Part shown: positions 7,039 through 15,854 of the stretch, one piece after another
Layout: the number at the start of each line of letters is the position of its first letter
Numbering within the stretch: position 1 is the stretch's first letter
Origin: Palsa-459 sp963841965
GTDB taxonomy: Bacteria > Actinomycetota > Acidimicrobiia > Acidimicrobiales > RAAP-2
Assembly: GCA_963841965.1 (NCBI GenBank)
Contig: CAWJES010000015.1
Location: 1 to 64,000 of the forward strand
Direction of reading: 5' to 3'
Length of the DNA: 64,000 nucleotides
Program-made: the position numbers and the translations under genes
Notes under the pieces: model-generated
Databases searched by the model: none
The model's input: only the letters and a program-made list of their open reading frames with translations
What the model was told of the DNA's origin: nothing

Positions 7039-7865
7039 GCCCCGGGGTCGTCTTCCTCGCCACCGACTACGGACTCGACGACGAGTTCGTCGGTGTGCTC
7101 CATGCAGTGATGCTGAAGCTCGAACCGTCGGTCAGGATCGTTGACGTGTCGCACGGGATCGCGCCGTTTGACGTGCAAGGTGGCGCGGCGCTGCTCGCGC
7201 GCGCGGCGCTCCACCTTGGCGAGGGCGTGATCTGCGCGGTCGTCGATCCGGGTGTCGGCGGCACGCGCCGAGGGGTGGCCGTCGAGGTCGCAGCAGGCGG
7301 GCCCCGGTACCTGGTCGGTCCTGACAACGGTCTGCTGGCGCAGGCGGCAGGTGTGCTGGGCGGAGTCGTTCGCGCCGTCACCCTCGATCCTTCGCTGTTC
7401 ACAACGCCGATCGAGGCCGTCACGTTCGACGGCAGGGATCTCTTCGCGCCGGCGGCGGCCCGGCTTGCTGCAGGGGCCGAGCTCGATCACCTGGGCGACG
7501 AGTTCGACCCGGCGAATCTCGTGCAGCTCCCCGGCGTTGAAGTCGACGCGCGCGTCCTGCCTGACGGGCGCACCGCGGTGACCACGGTTGTCACGTGGGT
7601 GGACCGGTTCGGCAACGTGCAACTGTCCCTGCGAGGGACTGTGCTCGACGGACTCTCCACGGTCGGCGTCGCTGTCAACGGAGACGATGCACTCGTCCAG
7701 GTGGTGGCGACCTTCTCCGACCTTGCCATTGGCAATGCGGGACTGCTCCGCGACGCCAACGGGGCGGCTGCGCTCGTCGTCGCACAGGGCAGCGCCGCAG
7801 AGCGGTTCTCCCTCGCGGCCGGTGACAAAGTCGACCTTGTCGGCTCCTTTGGCCCGATCGCCTGA
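7035..7865 (+). CDS. SAM hydroxide adenosyltransferase (DUF62)
   Basis: 276 residues of the DUF62 / fluorinase-like family. Members use water as nucleophile to split S-adenosylmethionine into adenosine and methionine. Recognisable motifs are FLATDYGLDDEFVGVLHAV at the N-terminus, VVDPGVGGTRRGVAV, VGPDNGLL, FDGRDLFAP and the C-terminal WVDRFGNVQLSL. It lacks any obvious fluorinase-type halide adaptation that I could judge by eye. Overlap with proC (ATGA) shows coupling; the biological reason for the pairing is unknown. The next gene, rex, has its own -10 box. Confidence 0.88.
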   Translation: MSPGVVFLATDYGLDDEFVGVLHAVMLKLEPSVRIVDVSHGIAPFDVQGGAALLARAALHLGEGVICAVVDPGVGGTRRGVAVEVAAGGPRYLVGPDNGLLAQAAGVLGGVVRAVTLDPSLFTTPIEAVTFDGRDLFAPAAARLAAGAELDHLGDEFDPANLVQLPGVEVDARVLPDGRTAVTTVVTWVDRFGNVQLSLRGTVLDGLSTVGVAVNGDDALVQVVATFSDLAIGNAGLLRDANGAAALVVAQGSAAERFSLAAGDKVDLVGSFGPIA

Positions 7866-7873
7866 GAGGAAGG

Positions 7874-7879
7874 TACGCT
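7874..7879 (+). promoter_or_regulatory. -10 box, leaderless type (TACGCT)
   Basis: TACGCT ends 6 bases before the rex GTG at 7886. Confidence 0.55.
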
Positions 7880-7885
7880 CGCGGC

Positions 7886-8596
7886 GTGTCCGCCGTCCAC
7901 CGGCGCCCGAAGCTCCTTCCTGAGCCGACGGTCGCGAGGCTTCCGATCTACCAGAGGATCGCGGAGGAACTCCTGCGTCGCGGGAACGACACGGTGTCCT
8001 CGGACGACCTCGGACGCCTGGCTGGTGTTTCGGCTGCGACGGTCCGACGGGACCTGTCCTCGATCGGGCCCTTCGGGACGCGTGGCTCGGGCTACCAGAC
8101 GCTCGACCTCTCGCGCCGAATCTTCGAGATGCTGGGCGGCGATACGGAGGACCCGACCGTCGTCGTCGGCATCGGCAACCTCGCGCGCGCGCTGATCAAC
8201 TCCCCTCTGTTCGCGACGCGCGCCGCGAAGATCGTCGCGCTCTACGACATCGATCCCAACGTGGTGGGCACCGTGGTGGGCGGCCTCGAGGTGCGGCGGC
8301 TGGCCGACGAGGACCCTGACAGGTTCGAGCAGCCCCCTGCCATCGGGCTGATCACCGTCCCCGCCCAGGCGGCCCAGGACGTGGCTGACGGCCTCTGCGA
8401 CATCGGGGTCCGTGCGATCCTGTCGTTCTCCCAGCAGGTCCTCCTGGTTCCCCCCGGCGTCACGGTCCGGTATGTGGACGTGTCGATCGAGCTGCAGATC
8501 CTCAGCTACCACCTGGAGCACGGCCGTGGTCCGCTCAGCGGCGGCCTCTGGCACAATCTGGGCCACTCGCCGGTCGGAGCCGGTACGCCGTCCTAA
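7886..8596 (+). CDS. rex: Redox-sensing transcriptional repressor Rex
   Basis: 236 residues. Rex binds its operators when NADH/NAD+ is low and lets go when NADH rises, controlling respiratory genes. The N-terminal winged helix (about 15-75) contains SAATVRRDLSSIGPFGTRG, and the Rossmann domain starts with GIGNLARALIN; the C-terminal swapped helix follows. In Streptomyces, rex controls the hemACD, nuo and cyd genes; here it stands directly before hemA and in the same direction, with nuo 9 kb further on, which fits the same logic. No clear Rex operator was located by eye. Confidence 0.93.
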   Translation: MSAVHRRPKLLPEPTVARLPIYQRIAEELLRRGNDTVSSDDLGRLAGVSAATVRRDLSSIGPFGTRGSGYQTLDLSRRIFEMLGGDTEDPTVVVGIGNLARALINSPLFATRAAKIVALYDIDPNVVGTVVGGLEVRRLADEDPDRFEQPPAIGLITVPAQAAQDVADGLCDIGVRAILSFSQQVLLVPPGVTVRYVDVSIELQILSYHLEHGRGPLSGGLWHNLGHSPVGAGTPS

Positions 8597-8615
8597 CATC
8601 GATCCCGGAGGTCTG

Positions 8616-9875
8616 ATGGCGGTCATCTCGGTGGGCGTGGATCACGAGCACGCACCACTTGAGTTGCTCGAGGCCGTCACCGTCCCCGAAGCCGACTGCT
8701 CGAAGGTGCTCGGCGCACTCGCGGCGCTGGACGATCTGAGCGAGGTCGTGCTCGTGTCGACCTGCCTGCGCACGGAGGTGTACGCGGTCGTCGACCGCTT
8801 CCACGGTGCCGTCGACGGGATCACGTCAGTGCTCGCCGAGCGCGCCGGCACGGACCTTGCGGCGCTCACGCCCTCGGTGACGGTGCACTTCGATCGCGGC
8901 GTGTCGGCCCACCTCTTCGCGGTCGCGGCAGGGCTCCGGTCCGCCGTGCCCGGTGAGACCGAGGTGCTGGGCCAGATCCGGCGCTCCCTCGAGCGGGCGG
9001 AAGAGGAGCGCACGGTCGGACCCGAGCTCACCGAACTCTTCCGTCGCGCCCTCTCGGCGGGCCGGCGCGCGCGTGCAGAGACTGCGATCGCACGCGGCAC
9101 GACATCATTCGCGCACGCGACGGTGCAGATGGCGGCATCGCGGCTCGGATCGCTCGACGGAGCCTCCGTCGTTGTGATCGGGGCAGGGCAGCTTGCGACT
9201 GGGATCGTCGAGAGCCTGCTCGAAGGCCGCCGCGGCGTGCCGGGGGGCATCGTCGTGGCGAATCGGACGGTGCCCGCCGCAGTAGCGCTCGCGGCGAAGG
9301 ATCCGAGCCGGGTCACCGCGATCGGGCTCGACGGGCTTGCTGCCGTCGTGGCAGCCGCCGACCTTGTGATCAGCGCCGTCGAGGCCGACTCGATCGTGCT
9401 GCCCGCGGCTGCGCTGGCTCGAGCGGGCGGGCCCGTCTTGGTCGTCGACCTCGGCATGCCCCGCACGGTCGATCCCGTGTCGGCAAGCCTTCCCGGCGTC
9501 ACGCTCCTCGACATCGCGCACCTTCGAGATGTCGTCGACGTCGCCCTCAAGGAGCGTCGTGACGAGATCGCCGCCGCCGAGGTCATCCTTTCCGAGGAGG
9601 TCGAGCGTTTCCTCGGGGATCGCCGGGCAAGGGGTGCGGCGCCGCTCGTGACCGAGCTGCGCACCCGGTTGGAGCAGCTTCGGGTCGCCGAGTTCGACCG
9701 CAACCGCGGCGAGCTCGCGACGCTCTCCGCGGAACAGCTGGAGCGCGTTGAGCAGCTCACCCGGTCGCTCGTCGCAAAGATCGCGCACGAACCGACGGTC
9801 GCGCTGCGCGAGAGCTCCGGGACCGACCGCGGTCACCGGCTCGCTGATGCCGTCCGAGCCCTGTTCGGGCTGTGA
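8616..9875 (+). CDS. hemA: Glutamyl-tRNA reductase
   Basis: 419 residues; reduces Glu-tRNA to glutamate-1-semialdehyde, the first committed step of C5 haem synthesis. The catalytic domain holds the nucleophile Cys in VSTCLRTEVYA; the usual motif is TCNRTE, so Asn is replaced by Leu next to the active cysteine. The NADPH domain has VIGAGQLATGIVESL and the C-terminal dimerisation helices are present. Start at ATG 8616 is fixed by GGAGGT at 8607-8612; TAACAT at 8594-8599 may be its -10 box. The stop overlaps the hemC GTG (GTGA). Confidence 0.94.
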   Translation: MAVISVGVDHEHAPLELLEAVTVPEADCSKVLGALAALDDLSEVVLVSTCLRTEVYAVVDRFHGAVDGITSVLAERAGTDLAALTPSVTVHFDRGVSAHLFAVAAGLRSAVPGETEVLGQIRRSLERAEEERTVGPELTELFRRALSAGRRARAETAIARGTTSFAHATVQMAASRLGSLDGASVVVIGAGQLATGIVESLLEGRRGVPGGIVVANRTVPAAVALAAKDPSRVTAIGLDGLAAVVAAADLVISAVEADSIVLPAAALARAGGPVLVVDLGMPRTVDPVSASLPGVTLLDIAHLRDVVDVALKERRDEIAAAEVILSEEVERFLGDRRARGAAPLVTELRTRLEQLRVAEFDRNRGELATLSAEQLERVEQLTRSLVAKIAHEPTVALRESSGTDRGHRLADAVRALFGL

Positions 9876-10762
9876 TCGGACCGGTCCGGCTCGCCACGAG
9901 GGGATCCCCGCTTGCCCTCGCACAGGCAAGGGTGGTCGGCGCCCTGCTCGGAGCGACCGGCGTCGACACCTCCATCGTCGTGGTGGAGACCGAAGGTGAT
10001 CGCCGGCGCGACGTCGACCTCAGGGCGCTCGCGGGCAGGGGGGTGTTCGCCAAGGAGGTCCAGGCTGCCGTGCTCGACGGTCGTGCCGACGTGGCCGTCC
10101 ATTCTGCGAAGGACCTGCCCGGGGAGGCTCCCGAAGGCCTCGTGCTCGCCGCGGTGCCCGAGCGTCGCGACCCAGCGGACGTCCTGGTCGGCGGTTCGCT
10201 CGCAGCGCTGTCGAAGGGAGCGGTCGTCGCGACCGGCGCGCCGAGGCGCAGGGCGCTCCTGCTGGCGGCACGTCCCGACCTCGTGATCGTGGGGCTGCGA
10301 GGGAACATCGCCGCGCGGATCGCCGCTGTGGGGCGCGATGGGGTCGAGGCGGTCGTCGTGGCTGCTGCTGCGCTCGACCGCCTGGGTCTCGCGGACGTCG
10401 CCACTGAGCGTCTCGATCCCGAGACGTTCGTCCCGCAGGTCGGTCAGGGGGCCATCGCGCTCGAGTGCCTCGAAGACGGCGAGCTCGTCGCGTTGCTCCA
10501 GGGCATCGATGACACCGCGGCGCACGTCGCACTTCGGTGCGAGCGCGCCTTCCTCGTCGAGCTGGGCGTGGGGTGCGATCTGCCCGGGGGCGCGTGGGCG
10601 CAGGTCGACGGGACGACCACGATGGTCCGCGGGGTGCTCGGGACGGACGACGGCACGGCGATGGTGCGCGGCAGCGATTCGGACACGATGCCGGAGCGGG
10701 CTGGACGTGCGCTCGCGGCGAGGTTGCGCCGCGAGGTCACGAGCGCGGGCGGTTCGGCGTGA
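9872..10762 (+). CDS. hemC: Porphobilinogen deaminase
   Basis: 296 residues; polymerises four porphobilinogen units into hydroxymethylbilane. The start gives LATRGSPLALAQA, the catalytic Asp lies in VAVHSAKDLP, and the cysteine that carries the dipyrromethane cofactor is in GVGCDLPGGA (about residue 235). VPQVGQGAIALEC is also typical. It begins with GTG overlapping the hemA stop and its own stop overlaps the hemD GTG, so hemA-C-D are translated as a block. Confidence 0.95.
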   Translation: MIGPVRLATRGSPLALAQARVVGALLGATGVDTSIVVVETEGDRRRDVDLRALAGRGVFAKEVQAAVLDGRADVAVHSAKDLPGEAPEGLVLAAVPERRDPADVLVGGSLAALSKGAVVATGAPRRRALLLAARPDLVIVGLRGNIAARIAAVGRDGVEAVVVAAAALDRLGLADVATERLDPETFVPQVGQGAIALECLEDGELVALLQGIDDTAAHVALRCERAFLVELGVGCDLPGGAWAQVDGTTTMVRGVLGTDDGTAMVRGSDSDTMPERAGRALAARLRREVTSAGGSA

Positions 10763-11490
10763 CCGGACTGCTGCTCGACCGAGTCCGCGTCGAGGTCCTG
10801 CGCATCGGCAGCGGTCCCGATGCGCTCGTCGAGCAGCTGTGCCGTCTCGGGGCGGATGCCCGCTCCCTCGAGGTTGGATCGGTCGATGACGTGCCCGATG
10901 CCGACCTCCTGCGTCGGGTCCGCCGACTCGACCGGTTCGAGTGGGTGGTCGTGACGTCGAAGAACGCGGCGCGGCGCCTCACGCTGTGGGCGCAGGAGTG
11001 GCCGAGCACCGTTCGGATCGGGGTGGTCGGCCCCGCAACGGCGGTCGCGGTGGAATCGCTCGGACTGCGTGTCTCGGCGCGCGCAGCGGAGGGCACCGCA
11101 GCATCGCTCGCAGACGAGATCGCATCCGGCCCTGTGCTGTTCCTCGCCTCGGCGAACGCGCGGCCCGATCTGCCCGATCGCCTCTTCGAGCGGAACGTCG
11201 ACGTCGACGTCGTGACCACCTATGCCCTGCACCCGCGACCGATCTCGCCGGACGGCGCGGCACGGCTCGCCGCAGCTGACGTGCTCGTGGCAATGTCCCC
11301 GAGTGCCGTCGAGTCGATCTACCGTCTCGGAGAACCGGAGCGAACGGGGATCGCGGCGGTCCCGCTCGTCGCCATCGGCCCGACGACCGATGCCTATGCC
11401 CGGTCGTTCGGCTGGCCGGTCGCGTCGGTCGCCCAGGGGCGCGACGCCGATGCCGTGGCCGACGCCATCGGCGCCGCCCTCGGACGCTAG
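10759..11490 (+). CDS. hemD: Uroporphyrinogen-III synthase
   Basis: 243 residues from the GTG overlapping the hemC stop. It closes hydroxymethylbilane into uroporphyrinogen III with inversion of ring D. This family is poorly conserved; support comes from the two-domain pattern, the segment WVVVTSKNAARRL near residue 60, LFLASANARPDLP, VAMSPSAVESIY and AIGPTTDAYARS, and from its place in the hem operon. Length is normal. A 53-base gap with a new -10 box separates it from hemB. Confidence 0.88.
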   Translation: MTGLLLDRVRVEVLRIGSGPDALVEQLCRLGADARSLEVGSVDDVPDADLLRRVRRLDRFEWVVVTSKNAARRLTLWAQEWPSTVRIGVVGPATAVAVESLGLRVSARAAEGTAASLADEIASGPVLFLASANARPDLPDRLFERNVDVDVVTTYALHPRPISPDGAARLAAADVLVAMSPSAVESIYRLGEPERTGIAAVPLVAIGPTTDAYARSFGWPVASVAQGRDADAVADAIGAALGR

Positions 11491-11530
11491 GTAACCGCGT
11501 CGCACCCCCGGACCGCGGGCAGAGCGCAGT

Positions 11531-11536
11531 TAGGCT
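11531..11536 (+). promoter_or_regulatory. -10 box, near-leaderless (TAGGCT)
   Basis: TAGGCT ends 7 bases before the hemB ATG at 11544, so hemB-hemL can be transcribed separately from hemACD. Confidence 0.5.
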
Positions 11537-11543
11537 CGCTGCG

Positions 11544-12524
11544 ATGGAGTATCCCGCCAGAAGGCTGCGTCGGCTGCGCAGGACGCCGGTGATCCGCGAC
11601 CTCGTCGCCGAGACCACGCTCGACGCGGGGGATCTCGTCGCTCCGCTCTTCGTGGCCGAGGGCATCGATGCCCCGAGACCGATCGCCTCGCTGCCCGGCC
11701 ACGGCCAGCACACCCGCGATTCGCTGCGCGCCGAGGTCGACCGCCTCGTGTCGCTGGGCATCCGATCGGTCATCCTCTTCGGCCTGCCGGCACAGAAGGA
11801 TGCGACGGGCACGTCGGCTTGGGATCCCGAGGGGATCGTGCAGGTCGCGCTGCGCGACCTGCGTGACGACCACGGCGACGGCCTGTGCCTGATGGCCGAC
11901 CTGTGTCTCGACGAGTACACGGACCACGGGCACTGCGGGGTGCTCCTGGACGACGGCACCGTCGATAACGACGCCACGATCGACCTCTACGCGAGGATCG
12001 CCGTCGCCCAGGCGGACGCGGGGGCCGACGTCGTCGCCCCGAGCGGCATGATGGACGGCCAGGTCGCGGCGATCCGCGCGTCGCTCGAGGCGATCGGCCA
12101 CCACGACACGATCATCCTCGCCTACGCCGCGAAGTACGCGACGGCCCTGTACGGCCCGTTCCGCGACGCCGTAGACGTGACGATCCAGTCGGGGGATCGG
12201 CGCGGCTACCAGCAGGACCTCCGGAACCGGCGCGAGGCGGCGGCCGAGGTGCTCGCGGATGTTGCGGAGGGCGCCGACATGGTCATGGTCAAGCCCGCGC
12301 TCAGCTGCCTCGACATCATCGCCGACGTCGCGCAGCTCGTCGACGTCCCCATCGCCGCGTACCACGTGAGCGGGGAGTACTCGATGGTGAAGGCTGCGGC
12401 GGAGCGAGGGTGGATCGACGGGACCGCCGTCGGCATCGAGCACCTGACCGCGATCCGCCGGGCGGGCGCCGACCTGGTGCTGACGTACTTCGCCGCCGAG
12501 GTCGCCGAGGCGCTCGGTGGCTGA
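11544..12524 (+). CDS. hemB: Delta-aminolevulinic acid dehydratase
   Basis: 326 residues; condenses two 5-aminolevulinate molecules to porphobilinogen. Both Schiff-base lysines are visible (YAAKYATALYGPFRDA and MVMVKPALSCLDII). The metal-site segment is DLCLDEYTDHGHCG: one of the zinc-ligand cysteines of the animal-type enzyme is replaced by Asp, pointing to the magnesium-dependent or mixed class. Also present is the ADVVAPSGMMDGQV motif. The stop lies within the first codons of hemL (8-base overlap), so the two are coupled. Confidence 0.95.
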   Translation: MEYPARRLRRLRRTPVIRDLVAETTLDAGDLVAPLFVAEGIDAPRPIASLPGHGQHTRDSLRAEVDRLVSLGIRSVILFGLPAQKDATGTSAWDPEGIVQVALRDLRDDHGDGLCLMADLCLDEYTDHGHCGVLLDDGTVDNDATIDLYARIAVAQADAGADVVAPSGMMDGQVAAIRASLEAIGHHDTIILAYAAKYATALYGPFRDAVDVTIQSGDRRGYQQDLRNRREAAAEVLADVAEGADMVMVKPALSCLDIIADVAQLVDVPIAAYHVSGEYSMVKAAAERGWIDGTAVGIEHLTAIRRAGADLVLTYFAAEVAEALGG

Positions 12525-13805
12525 CTCCAACGGGGCGTGGTTCGACCGCGCCCGTCGCGTGCTGCCCGGCGGCGTCGACTCGCCGGTTCGCTCATTCGCG
12601 TCCGTTGGCGGCGTGCCCTACACGGTGGCGTCCGGGAGCGGTGCGACCGTGACCGACGTCGAGGGCCGGACGTACGTCGACTACGTCCAGAGCTACGGGG
12701 CGAGCCTGCTCGGCCATGCCCATCCGGGGGTCGTCGATGCGATCGTGCGGGCCGTGCCCCTGGGCACGACCTTCGGTGCGCCGACGCCCGGTGAGGTCCT
12801 GCTCGCCGAGGCCATCTGCGAGCGGGTGCGCGGCGTCGAACTCGTGCGTTTCGTCTCGTCGGGGACCGAGGCGGCGATGAGCGCGGTGCGGCTCGCGCGT
12901 GGTGCGACCGGCAGGGACAGGATCGTCAAGTTCGACGGCTGCTACCACGGCCACGCCGATGCGCTGCTCGCCGCGGCGGGCAGCGGCGTCGCGTCCCTCG
13001 GGCTTCCGGGTTCCGCCGGGATCCCCAACGGCGCGGTCGCCGACACGATCGTCGTCCCCTACAACGTCGTGCCCGAGCTGGACGACTCCATCGCGGCCGT
13101 GTTGGTCGAGCCCGTCGCGGCGAACATGAACCTCGTCGCGCCAGCGGACGGCTTCTTGGAGGGACTCCGCGCGGCGTGCGACCGCGTCGGGGCGCTGCTC
13201 GTGTTCGACGAGGTGATCACCGGGTTCCGCCTCGGATCGGGCGCGGCGTCGGACCGGTTCGGGGTCGTGCCCGACCTGTGGTGCTTCGGCAAGGTCATTG
13301 GTGGAGGGCTGCCGGTCGGTGCGTTCTGCGGATCGCGCGCGGTGATGGCGGAGCTGGCTCCGAGCGGATCGGTCTACCAGGCGGGCACGCTGTCGGGGAA
13401 CCCGGTGGCGATGGCCGCGGGGCTCAGCGTGCTGCGAACGGTCACAGACGACGACTACGCGGAGCTCGAGGCTCGCGTCGAGCACCTCGCGACGGGCTCG
13501 CTGACGCGCTGGCGTCGGCCGGGCTCGCCGCGTGCGTGCCAAGCGTCGGCACGCTTGCCGGACTGTTCGTTGGAGCGGGCGACGCGCCGCCGTCCGAGCC
13601 GCGCGACTACGCCGAGAGCAAGGCGATCAACGGGGCGGGCCGCTATGCGGGACTCTTCCACGAGCTGCTCGACCGCGGCATCGCCTTCGCTCCCGGCTCC
13701 TACGAGGTCCTCTTCTGCTCGCTCGCCCACGATGACAAGACGATCCGGTCCACGCTCGATGCGGCGCACGAGGCGGCGCTCGCGCTCGTCGGCTCCGGTG
13801 GCTGA
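12517..13805 (+). CDS. hemL: Glutamate-1-semialdehyde 2,1-aminomutase (frameshifted)
   Basis: PLP enzyme that turns glutamate-1-semialdehyde into 5-aminolevulinate. The first 326 codons run from GTG 12517 and include GCYHGHAD and the PLP lysine in CFGKVIGGGLPVGAF. At 13494-13496 the frame breaks: the original frame continues into nonsense, while the frame one base back continues with the normal C-terminus, from LADALASAGLA to the stop at 13803-13805. Adding one G to the GGG run restores about 429 residues, the usual length. Because the only haem route here needs this enzyme, a sequencing error is more likely than a dead gene. The stop overlaps the next GTG by 8 bases. Confidence 0.88.
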
Positions 13806-14151
13806 GACGACCACCCTCGTCGTGACGGGGGCGGCACTGATCACGGTCCCGTCCGTCACGGCACCCGTGGGAGACCTCGAGCTTCGCATCGACGAGGCCG
13901 GGATCACCCAACTGGGCGGTGAGCCGCAGACCGCGTGGCAGATCCCCTGGTCCGCATGCCGGGACGTGCGCACGGCGAGAACCGGGACGGTCGCGCTCGT
14001 GGCGCTCAGCCTCGGTGCACTCCGTTACCGCTGGGAGGTCCCTGACGACGGCATCCCCGGCGGAGCGCGGGCGCTTGTCGACCTGCTTCGCGTCGTCGCG
14101 GGCGCGAAGCCGATGACGCGCGGTCTGCGGGGCGCGCGCAGGCGTCAGTAG
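13798..14151 (+). CDS. Small conserved-looking protein after hemL
   Basis: 117 residues from GTG 13798, overlapping the end of hemL. The composition is beta-rich, with segments such as DLELRIDEAGITQLGG, a Trp-rich middle (TAWQIPWSACRDVRT) and RYRWEVPDDGIPGGARALVD, which would suit a pleckstrin-homology-like or bacterial PH fold; this is only an impression. No catalytic motif or membrane helix is seen. The end is basic. Coupling to hemL suggests a role tied to tetrapyrrole synthesis or simple operon carriage. In the same frame as the first half of hemL it looks like one long gene, which is an artefact of the frameshift. Confidence 0.6.
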   Translation: MAETTTLVVTGAALITVPSVTAPVGDLELRIDEAGITQLGGEPQTAWQIPWSACRDVRTARTGTVALVALSLGALRYRWEVPDDGIPGGARALVDLLRVVAGAKPMTRGLRGARRRQ

Positions 14152-14163
14152 CGGTCCGGCCGC

Positions 14164-15789
14164 CTAGGGGTGGCTGAAGAGCTGGGCGTAGGTGCCGGAG
14201 TACCGACAGCACAGGTAACCCGGCTTCCACCCGAGCCGCTCGAGGGCGAGGAGTGTGGGCGAGTCGAGCGGGAACTGGCTGAGATCCGGCGGTGTCGCGG
14301 GGGAGTACGCGCCGAGGTTGATCCCGACATACCAGATCCGATGCGTCCTGCTCGCGAGCCTCGCGAACGACGCGTCCGGCGCGAGGTAGTTGCGCGAGAG
14401 GATCACCGCGGGGTCGCCACTCGCGACGTGGAACCCCATGGGCCACGGCACGCTCCCCTGCTCGAACGACACCGCCCATGGCGCCTGGTCCTCCATGCCC
14501 CACGTGAACGAGACGTACCCGTCGAGCACGATGAGGTCGCCCTTGCGGAGGTGGCCCCGCAGCTGGCTCGTCACGACCGTGAGCCCCGTCGGCGGGTAGG
14601 TGGCCCGGTGCGAGACGCCGAACCACAGTGCGCAGGCCGCGACGATCGCAGCGCACGCGGCGCGCATCGCGCGGGTCTGGTGCGAGGTCCTCGGGGACCG
14701 ACGCCGCAGTGCGGCGACCGCCCATGACAGTCCGCCAGCTCCGAGCACCAGCAGCATGGGGTAGAAGACCTCGTCGGTCCGGCCGTCGCCGAGGGGCGAC
14801 AGCCCCGCCGCCGCGCCGAGGACGCCCAGCACCATCCCCGCCGCCGAGGAGAAGGTGACGTCGACGTCGCCTCCCTTCGACCGGGCGGCGCGCACCAACG
14901 GCGCCAGGACGAGCGCCGCGATCGCGATCGCGGTCGTGACGGCGAGCAGCATCGACTCTGCCAGCAGGGCGCTGGCTGAGAAGGTGTAGGTGATCGGCAC
15001 GCCGAGCAGTCCGTGGGTGAGGCCCGACGCGACGCTCTGGAAGCTGTAGGCGACCTCGTGGAGGCTCGCGTAGCCGACGATGAAGCCGTGGGTGCGCCAG
15101 TTCGAGCGCAACTGCTCCGGGATGTGGCGGAGCCACGCCAGGTAGAGGAGGATCGTCGTCGCGGCGAGACCAGCGACGAGGCCCGCGGTCTGGGCCCGAA
15201 GCTCCCGCCGGGGCATCGCCATGGCGACAGCGAGGACCACGGCACCACCCACTGCGGCCGCGGTCGAAGCTGACGTCGCGATTGCGATCGCGGACGCGAT
15301 GCCGAGCGCCGCGATGCGGACGGGCGTGGGCGACCGGCGCCAGCGGTCCGCCAGCCACAGCACGAGGCACGCGAACAGGAGGTCCGCGGGGTACTCCTTG
15401 ACCCGCGTCGAGTACGTGACGGTGACGGGCCCGACGGCGACGATCACCGCGGCCGCGTAGGCGTAGGCACGCTGGAACCCGAAGGACCGCAGCAGGCCGA
15501 AGACCGCGACGATGCCCGCGATGCCGAGCACGAGGGCGGGGAGCTGGGCCCACCACGTCGCGCCGGGGTGCAGGAGGATCCACGAGCGGACGGCGAACGT
15601 GTACAGGGGCGTTGTCACCACCATCCGCGCGGCGGTCCCGAGGGGCACCTTCGTGGGCAGTGCCGCCCATGCGTCGTCGAACCACAGGTCGCGCGACGTC
15701 AGTCCCGGGATCCGGAGCGCGGTGCCGGCCGCCACGACCGCCACGAGCGCGAGTCCGTCGACAGCGGTGAGGTCGAATCGACGGCGCAC
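14164..15789 (-). CDS. Membrane glycosyltransferase-like protein (GT-C, ArnT/PMT-like)
   Basis: 541 residues with about ten or more hydrophobic helices. The first outer loop has RDLWFDDAWAALPTKVPLG, the double-acidic motif typical of GT-C enzymes that use polyprenyl-phosphate sugars (ArnT, PMT and related proteins), and a long soluble C-terminal part from about residue 390. It probably adds sugars to a lipid or protein at the outer face of the membrane; substrate unknown. GTG at 15789 is chosen; AAGAAT ending 6 bases upstream could be a leaderless -10 box. It converges on the small gene after hemL, 12 bases away. Confidence 0.7.
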   Translation of the reverse strand: MRRRFDLTAVDGLALVAVVAAGTALRIPGLTSRDLWFDDAWAALPTKVPLGTAARMVVTTPLYTFAVRSWILLHPGATWWAQLPALVLGIAGIVAVFGLLRSFGFQRAYAYAAAVIVAVGPVTVTYSTRVKEYPADLLFACLVLWLADRWRRSPTPVRIAALGIASAIAIATSASTAAAVGGAVVLAVAMAMPRRELRAQTAGLVAGLAATTILLYLAWLRHIPEQLRSNWRTHGFIVGYASLHEVAYSFQSVASGLTHGLLGVPITYTFSASALLAESMLLAVTTAIAIAALVLAPLVRAARSKGGDVDVTFSSAAGMVLGVLGAAAGLSPLGDGRTDEVFYPMLLVLGAGGLSWAVAALRRRSPRTSHQTRAMRAACAAIVAACALWFGVSHRATYPPTGLTVVTSQLRGHLRKGDLIVLDGYVSFTWGMEDQAPWAVSFEQGSVPWPMGFHVASGDPAVILSRNYLAPDASFARLASRTHRIWYVGINLGAYSPATPPDLSQFPLDSPTLLALERLGWKPGYLCCRYSGTYAQLFSHP

Positions 15790-15854
15790 GTCGCCATTCT
15801 TGCCCTCGACCCCGTCGCACCGGCGCCGAGCGGCTGCTCGTCCGCCGCGCGAGG

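Noticed and set aside
12517..14151. Single 544-codon frame read as one protein
   Set aside because: It joins the first part of hemL to the following small gene through out-of-frame sequence; the frameshift at 13494 explains it better.
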